This document shows positions 58,124 through 64,000 of a stretch of 64,000 bases of DNA, one piece after another. Origin of the DNA: Ailanthus altissimus (Eukaryota > Streptophyta > Magnoliopsida > Sapindales > Simaroubaceae); assembly GCA_946807835.1 (NCBI GenBank), contig OX327712.1:12108001-12172000 (forward strand), given 5' to 3'. The position numbers were made by a program, and so were the translations under genes. The stretch's first letter is position 1, and the number at the start of each line of letters is the position of its first letter. The notes below the pieces were generated by a model, which saw only the letters and a list, made by a program, of their open reading frames with translations, was not told the origin of the DNA and ran no database searches.

Positions 58124-59469
58124 TGATAATGGCATAATGACAATAGTATATTAACACTCTAACTTGGGTATTTTTGCTTTAATCCATTAATATTTGGCTA
58201 CTTATTTGTGTTTTTAATCTTGAATAGGTGCGCGAAGGAACATATGACGTATAGAAGCAAACGGGAAGTGAATCGGGTGAGAAACCAGAAAAATGCGGTT
58301 AAAAGACGAAAAAAGAAAAACATGTGGCTGGGCACCGCGGCACCCAGAACAGCGAGTGAACGCTGCTGCGCTCGTCGAAGAATTACGAATACCTGTGCTC
58401 ATGTTCAGTGCCGCGGCGCCCATGCGGGAGATTTAAATATCCCTCTTCAATTGTGATTTTGGGAGAGCTTCGTGCCTAAGGTTTCTTATAGCAACATAAC
58501 ACTCTTTTGAGACAAAAATAGAGAGACTTATAAAGGAGAAGAACACAAGCAACAAACAAACATTCAAGCCAAGAGATCAAGGTGCAGTTATTAAAGATTG
58601 AAGATTGGAGAATCAACTCTTGAGCAATCAACACAAGAGCAAGAAGAACAACTCAGGACATCACTTGTTTTGTTTTATTCCTTACTTTTAAGAAATGATT
58701 TCATTCATTATATTTTCATACTTTTTCTTTGATATTCTTGTTTTGAACATGAGCTAATTTCTTTTGATCTAGGGTTAGACGTTATTGAACCTAGTATGTA
58801 ATTGATTCTTTTAATCTCTTAGTTATGAACTTTTATCCCTTAATTGATTAAATCTATCTATGCTTAATGCTTTCATTATACTTGATCACTATTTTGATTG
58901 TTTAGGAACCATGATGACTTTGACGAAAGGAATCATAGGTTGATACATGATCATAGGGTAATATCTATGAGTTTCATCTAGGATAGACATATACCTAGGT
59001 GGCATGTATGGTTTGATTATACTTAATCTTAATGAGTTGCATCTTATTCGGATTACCATAGACATATAGGTAATTGTTAGGGTGTGATATTGTCATTCGA
59101 CTGTTGACAGAAGCTTATGATGAAATCAGTGTCAAGCCAATCAATTAATAAAAAGAGAATAACTAAGGGGTTAAAAGGACCAGTGAATTACTAGGGGATA
59201 CGTCGATACCATAGATTACCTATCAATTTAGTGAATTCTATCCTTAAGTATTTGTAATATTTTAATTAGGTTCAGTTCAATAGCAATAATATAGTTAGTT
59301 AAACTCCATCCTTGGAGCTAGTCTGGATAAAGGTAAGGTAGAGTAATTTTAGTATTCGATTGAAGAAAATAGAAACAATAGTCTCCGTAGGATCGATAAT
59401 CTGGACTTAATCCTATATTACTTGATACAAAAAGCGTGCACTTGTGCTAGATCATTAAAATAGACATCA
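58124..59469 (+). repeat. Gypsy 3' LTR (1346 bp)
   Basis: TGATAATGGCATAATG to ATAGACATCA. Differs from the 5' LTR by loss of about 30 bp in the GC-rich motif cluster (58325-58424) and a ~20-bp loss near 58940. Confidence 0.95.
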
Positions 59470-59474
59470 GTCTC

Positions 59475-61036
59475 CCTGAAGGGGAAATCTCCAGGCTAGC
59501 ATCATCCACGCTCACATTTTATCTCTAAATTTGAAAGGTGATAAGATATGACTCATGAATTCGAATTTTGAACAACTCTTAGTAAGAGAAAAGTCTCATA
59601 TTTCTATCTAGAATTTTCTATATTCTCTTTAGAGCAAATAAACCTAGTGAACATTCACCACATAGTAACCACCTAACTTAAGCATCAAAGGGCTGTTGCT
59701 AGCCATCCTATCACCGCCAACCACTGACCTTATGCTTTTTATGTTCCTCAAGTTGACTAGATTCCACTCGGCATTCAGCCTACCCACTACTAAATCTTTG
59801 ACTTTGCACCACCAAAACAGAGCCATAGCTTGATCCTTGGTGATAGAAGGCCTAAAAAATACAAATTTTCTAATATTTTCCTCACACTTGTTTGGGATGG
59901 GCTCCTAGGCTAAAACTTAGACCCTAACATAATCTATTAAAAGTAATTCAATAAAACGTTTTATTCAAATTTTTATTGCAATTTAATAATACTAATCTAT
60001 CACTTAATTGAAATATTGTCATTAAATTAAAATAGAAGAGTAGTCATTTTGGACGTTATCATATGTTAGCAACATGACACATCATTATGTTACCTACCAC
60101 CACAACTGCCACATTGTCTGCAACAATATTAGCCATGTCATCACCAACGTGTAATACCATTAGCTATTTGGCATATAAATGTTTCAACTTTGTGATAGAA
60201 TAACTCTATCATATAAAAACTCTAACACTTTTAGGTTATAGATTGTATCTATCATAAATCAATGAGTTTATTTAAGGCAACAAATGATATCTATCATAAA
60301 TTTAGGTTTGTAACAATATTTAACTATTATCAAAAGCCTTTCTTGTAGTAATGAAATCACATGAGAACTTGAAAAATTAATTTAATGTGATTGTTTTTAT
60401 GGTGCTAAAGCATATGGGTGTTGCTTGTAATTTGAATTATTTGACATAACTGTAACTAATGAGAAAATTTTAGGTGGTAATGTTGATCATTATCAAAATG
60501 AATAATGCATGCTTTTTTAATAGTGAAAAATTCGACAGAGTTTGAATCATATGTAACATAATCATATTTGCTATAAGATGATGGTCCTCATCATCTTATC
60601 ATTAAGTAACCATGTGACAAAATAGTAATCCCATATTAGATAAAGGTCATGGTTAATAGAATTCATGCGTAATCATAATTGCAATTGAAAGAAAGAATGA
60701 TTTGGTCTATTTCCTCTTTTCGGGCTTTATAGAAGGGTTCGGTCCAACTCCTATTTTCTCTTTAAATTCGTCTTTTGGGTTGTTTTAAACTTAATGGGCT
60801 TGACATGCTTTATTTAGGCCCATCCTTGTTTCCAAGAACTCAAGGGTTTTTTCTTAACTAGGTAAGTTGCTAGACTTATTAATAATATACCCAACAACAT
60901 AGTGTCAGCAATTCTTTGAAACTATAGTAATAGAAAGGAAAACTATAAATTGCCCTCTAGTGTTTCAAACATTACCCACTTATTCCCCTCATATTTCATA
61001 TTACCCAAAAAGACCACTTACTATTACAAAGATTCT
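59475..61036. other. Spacer, no gene identified
   Basis: The first part is the right half of the sequence interrupted by the gypsy insertion. Open frames (e.g. minus 59644-59826) lack recognisable domains. A 30-bp block 'gtaactaatgagaaaatttt' at about 60453 recurs at about 61750. Confidence 0.4.
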
Positions 61037-61645
61037 ATTTAACACTAACTATTTTTTGTGCTTTTACTAATCTACCTTCACATTACTATTTTTCATAAAT
61101 TATTAATGTAATTTTTTAAAATAATACTAAAATAACTAAAATAATTAAAATCATAACATATTTATATTATCATGGAAGGATGAATACTTTGGTTATTGTA
61201 TTTTTATTTTTTTCTTGTTTTGTACATTGTATTTTTATTAATATAAATATTTTTAATTCATTAATATTTTATGCTAATTAAAAATAATTAATATCTTATA
61301 GTTTTTTTTTTGTTCTTTCAAAACATATATAAATTCGTAATATATATATTCTTTCCAAAAAATGTATTTAAGACTATTGTCATTAAAAAAGTCATAAATG
61401 AAATTTAATATTTTAAAAATACTACTTTTTAAATAAATTAGTATTAATGGATTAAAAAATGTTAATACTAATAAAAAAATAATATACAAAAAATAAAAAT
61501 AAAATAACCAAAGTATTCATCCTTCCATGATAATATAAATATGTGATGATTTTAATTATTTTAAAAAACATTACATTATTAATTTATGAAAAATAGTAAT
61601 ATGAGGGTAGATTAGTAAAAGCACAATAAATAGTTAGTGTTAAAT
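61037..61645. mobile_element. Foldback/MITE with ~200-bp inverted repeats
   Basis: The left arm 61037 to about 61265 and the right arm about 61445-61645 are near-perfect reverse complements, e.g. atttaacactaacta with tagttagtgttaaat, gcttttactaatctacc with gggtagattagtaaaagc, and atcatggaaggatgaatac with gtattcatccttccatgat. The ~180-bp loop is AT-rich and has no ORF. Transcription would give a long hairpin. It lies about 960 bp upstream of GLP copy 2. Confidence 0.85.
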
Positions 61646-62483
61646 AATAAATTTCTGGCTCTAGCAAATCTAAACACTATAAATTAGCATCAGTGAAATC
61701 TAGTTTTGTAGTAGTGGTTCTTTATAAATTGATTTATCTTATATGATTGTAACTAATGAGAAAATTTTAGATGGTAATACTAATAATTGGCAAATCTAGT
61801 GTAGGTTCACGGGGGTTCAAGCTCTCTTCGGAAATTTTTTTTTTTTGCTTTTACCTTTAGTTGATCTTAAGATATGAGTGGAATCAGAATTTATATCATG
61901 GGGTTTAAAATGTAAAATAATATGGCAAAAGTCTAAATAATAAGGGTTAAAATATTAAAAATATAAAACTTGAAGGACTAAACCTAAAGGGATTACTAAG
62001 TCCACTTATTAACCAAGTAAATAAACCACATTGGCAAATCCAATATAATTAAAAGCATTGACTATGTCTCAAGCACACTTGGTTGACATATATATGTATC
62101 TCACGGTGTCAAATGCTCATTGAATTATATATTAGATTTCGAGCCATATTTTAATTAATTAATTCAGAAACTTCGTTACTAAGGTCGCCTACTATCCTGA
62201 ATGTTGGAAATAAGGTTAGACTAAATCACTGCGACAAAGTCAAGAAACTAAACAAAAAGAAAAAAAATTACCATTTGTTTTTTTGTTTATTAATCATGAA
62301 ACAATTTTGTTTATGGACAATATCAGCCTAAGTAAACAAATATGAAAGATGACCACGTCTTTGTTTCAAAATGTCTCGATGTAAAATTGTTACTTAATTT
62401 GCAGTTGGACAGAGTTGTTGTAGAACGAATCAAGGAGGAAGCTGAAAATACAGATAAAAGAATTAAATATTTGCAAGGTCTTA
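61646..62483. other. Upstream region of GLP copy 2
   Basis: AT-rich DNA without recognised genes. A short open frame at 62342-62557 overlaps the promoter and is considered chance. Confidence 0.4.
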
Positions 62484-62520
62484 ACATTAAGACTGGTTCA
62501 ATGAATCCCATCTATAAATA
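62484..62520 (+). promoter_or_regulatory. Core promoter of GLP copy 2
   Basis: ACATTAAGACTG (62484-62495) and TATAAATA (62513-62520), 85 bases before the ATG. The same two blocks at the same spacing precede GLP copy 1. Confidence 0.7.
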
Positions 62521-62604
62521 TACTAGCTTGCCTTGCAACGTCTCACATCTTAATTAAGCAACAATAGGTAAAAAATAGAGACAACCTACAGCAACATAAA
62601 CAGA

Positions 62605-63462
62605 ATGAAAGGCGTTCACTTCCTTCTGGCTTTGGCCTTCTTGGCTTTCGGTTCCTCAATTGCTTATGCCTCTGACCCCAGCCCTCTTCAGGATATCTGC
62701 GTAGCCATCGATGACCTCAAGAACGGAGGTATAATGATAATTCTCTTTCTGTCAATTCTTTCAAGATTCTGCTGTTTGAAACTTACATATACTTAAGAGT
62801 GCACATCTTAATTAGAAGCAGCAGCTCTTCTCTTATGCAGTTGTTTTACCACCTTGACAATACTATGACTTGTATTATGTATAACCAACATCTGATTATT
62901 CCGTGCAGTTTTTGTGAATGGGAAGTTCTGCAAAGACCCCAAGCTTGTCAAAGCAGAAGACTTCTCCTATTCGGGGCTCCACATTCCTAGAGACACGGGA
63001 AATCAAGTTGGTTCAAATGTCACTCCTGTTAATGTCCAACAAATTCCAGGACTCAACACTCTAGGCGTATCCGCTGTCCGTATTGACTATGCTCCATATG
63101 GCCAAAACCCACCTCACACTCACCCGCGTGCCACCGAAATCCTGACAGTCCTTGAAGGCACTCTCTACGTTGGTTTTGTCACATCAAACCAACTAAATAA
63201 TACGTTCATCTCCAAAGTCTTAAACAAGGGAGATGTATTTGTGTTTCCAATTGGACTCATTCACTTCCAATTTAACATTGGCAAAACAAATGCAGTTGCC
63301 ATTGCCGCTCTAAGCAGCCAGAACCCTGGTGTCATTACTATTGCAAACTCCATCTTTGGATCTGGTCCTTCCATCAATCCTGATTTTCTTGCCGGGGCAT
63401 TTCAGTTGGACGTTAATGTTGCGAAATCTCTTCAGAAAAAATTCTGGACAAATAGCAACTAG
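62605..63462 (+). CDS. Germin-like protein, copy 2 (two exons)
   Basis: Secreted cupin, paralogue of the gene at 21516-22264. Exons 62605-62728 (124 bp) and 62909-63462 (554 bp) with a 180-bp GT-AG intron give 225 residues; exon sizes and phase are identical to copy 1, but the intron is 109 bp longer. Signal peptide about residues 1-23, Cys32/Cys49, metal ligands His111, His113, Glu118 (PHTHPRATE) and His160 ([11 protein letters not shown]) are all present. About 21 residues differ from copy 1, clustered in the signal peptide. Thr79-region NVT creates an N-glycosylation sequon (residue 78) absent in copy 1. Asp66 of copy 1 is His here. No defects seen, so probably functional. Confidence 0.94.
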
Positions 63463-63568
63463 AGAAACGTAATGAAATGGAGTGAAGTAGCAGCTAATAG
63501 TTGAATAATTTGTGCCATCGACGGTTCTTCTGCTCATATTGTTATCGTCCTATTATTTGCTTCGATGT

Positions 63569-63574
63569 AATAAA
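63569..63574 (+). terminator. Polyadenylation signal of GLP copy 2
   Basis: AATAAA about 107 bases after the stop, in the same AATAAAGAGGTTGCAA context as copy 1. Confidence 0.6.
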
Positions 63575-63839
63575 GAGGTTGCAACATATATACCTCTCGT
63601 CATTTATGAATTTTTTTAAATAATAAGAATACCATTTATTTATTATTATTATTATTATTTTTAGTTGCATATATATCTACTTCTGTTACGGGAGGCTTTA
63701 GAATACTTTATTTCAATTTTTTAAGACGTTATTTAAGCAACAATTTCAGTAAGTTTTTGCATGACATAAAAAAGTATTGTATGGAGAGTTAAGCTTGTCC
63801 GGGCGGTTTTTTAGAGCATCCTATTTCATAGCTTGAAGG

Positions 63840-64000
63840 TTTATTTATGGCCTTCTTCTTTAATCAAGCTCCTAAATATTTAGGGCTTGCAATTTTATCT
63901 TTTCAGGTGATTCTCATCCCCACAAATTGGCTTGAATTTCTTGGGACCAAATTTGCACTCCAAAGAATGAGGGTGGTCTTGGTCTTTGTTGTCTCGACAT
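63840..64000 (+). pseudogene. LINE (non-LTR retrotransposon) RT C-terminal fragment, runs off the window
   Basis: From 63906 the frame reads GDSHPHKLA, stop, ISWDQICTPKNEGGLGLCCL. The W-D-x-x-C-x-P-K-xx-GGLG signature is the conserved region after the RT domain of plant LINEs. The Trp codon is at 63942. One stop is visible; the rest lies beyond the window. Confidence 0.7.

Larger units (their letters stand above)
48202..59469 (+). mobile_element. Structurally complete Ty3/gypsy (Athila/Tat-like) retrotransposon
   Basis: Flanked by the perfect 5-bp duplication GTCTC (48197-48201 and 59470-59474). Order: 5' LTR 48202-49585, tRNA-Asp PBS 49592-49609, gag, protease, RT, RNase H, integrase, an extra downstream ORF, polypurine tract (gtttgggggta, 58111-58121) and 3' LTR 58124-59469. 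Total 11268 bp. All ORFs carry stops or frameshifts, so it is non-autonomous now. The 3' LTR differs from the 5' LTR by two short deletions and scattered substitutions. Confidence 0.95.

Noticed and set aside
59644..59826. Minus-strand frame beginning MALFWWCKVKDLVVG
   Set aside because: Looks protein-like but has no recognised family and lies in old LTR-like sequence; not enough support.
62342..62557. 71-codon frame upstream of GLP copy 2
   Set aside because: Overlaps the TATA box and the conserved promoter block of the GLP gene.

Overview
The window is intergenic, transposon-dominated DNA from a dicot plant nuclear genome. It is AT-rich, has plant-type Ty1/copia and Ty3/gypsy retrotransposons (PBS complementary to plant tRNA-Asp or initiator tRNA-Met), GT-AG introns and two germin-like protein genes. 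The species cannot be named from the sequence. Only two host genes look intact: GLP copy 1 (complement of 21516-22069 plus 22141-22264) and GLP copy 2 (62605-62728 plus 62909-63462). They differ at about 21 of 225 residues, point away from each other, and are separated by about 40 kb of mostly nested retroelements.

Layout. 1-15343: one decayed Ty3/gypsy (Athila/Tat-like) element on the plus strand. The end of its 5' LTR is at 1-108, a decayed tRNA-Asp PBS at 114-131, gag-pol at 988-5600 and the 3' LTR at 13808-15343. In the position where related elements carry an envelope-like or other extra ORF it holds two unexpected reading frames. One is a basic, cysteine-containing ORF (5923-6470). The other is a full-length, intronless copy of a cytokinin-activating LONELY GUY (LOG) gene (6794-12447). 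The LOG copy is split by a 2.75-kb solo LTR (7242-9992), and its 3' half was then duplicated in tandem (2253-bp unit, apparently identical). 15344-20660: transposon debris, including a 330-bp LTR-like repeat and a reverse-strand copia gag fragment with its LTR. 20660-22400: a diverged repeat pair and GLP copy 1. 22400-31790: two truncated reverse-strand copia elements and a truncated reverse-strand gypsy element. 31791-42242: a full-length reverse-strand copia element (TSD TATTC) with a gypsy solo LTR nested in it (36187-37560, TSD GCCAC). 42243-48201: a FIS1-like exon relic, a solo LTR, small tandem repeats and a foldback element. 48202-59469: a structurally complete plus-strand gypsy element (TSD GTCTC) with a tRNA-Asp PBS, gag, pol and a downstream plant-transposon-protein ORF, all crippled by stops. 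59475-64000: intergenic DNA, a second foldback element, GLP copy 2 and the start of a LINE fragment.

Themes. (1) The decayed reading frames die mainly through stops and motif losses explained by C-to-T or G-to-A changes, as expected of methylated transposon DNA. (2) A CpG-rich motif of the type GCGCCGCGGCGCCC recurs near the TATA boxes of LTRs from both copia and gypsy families, intact in young copies and decayed in old ones. (3) The strongest candidate for something undescribed is the gypsy element carrying a LOG gene plus a small basic Cys-containing ORF as cargo.
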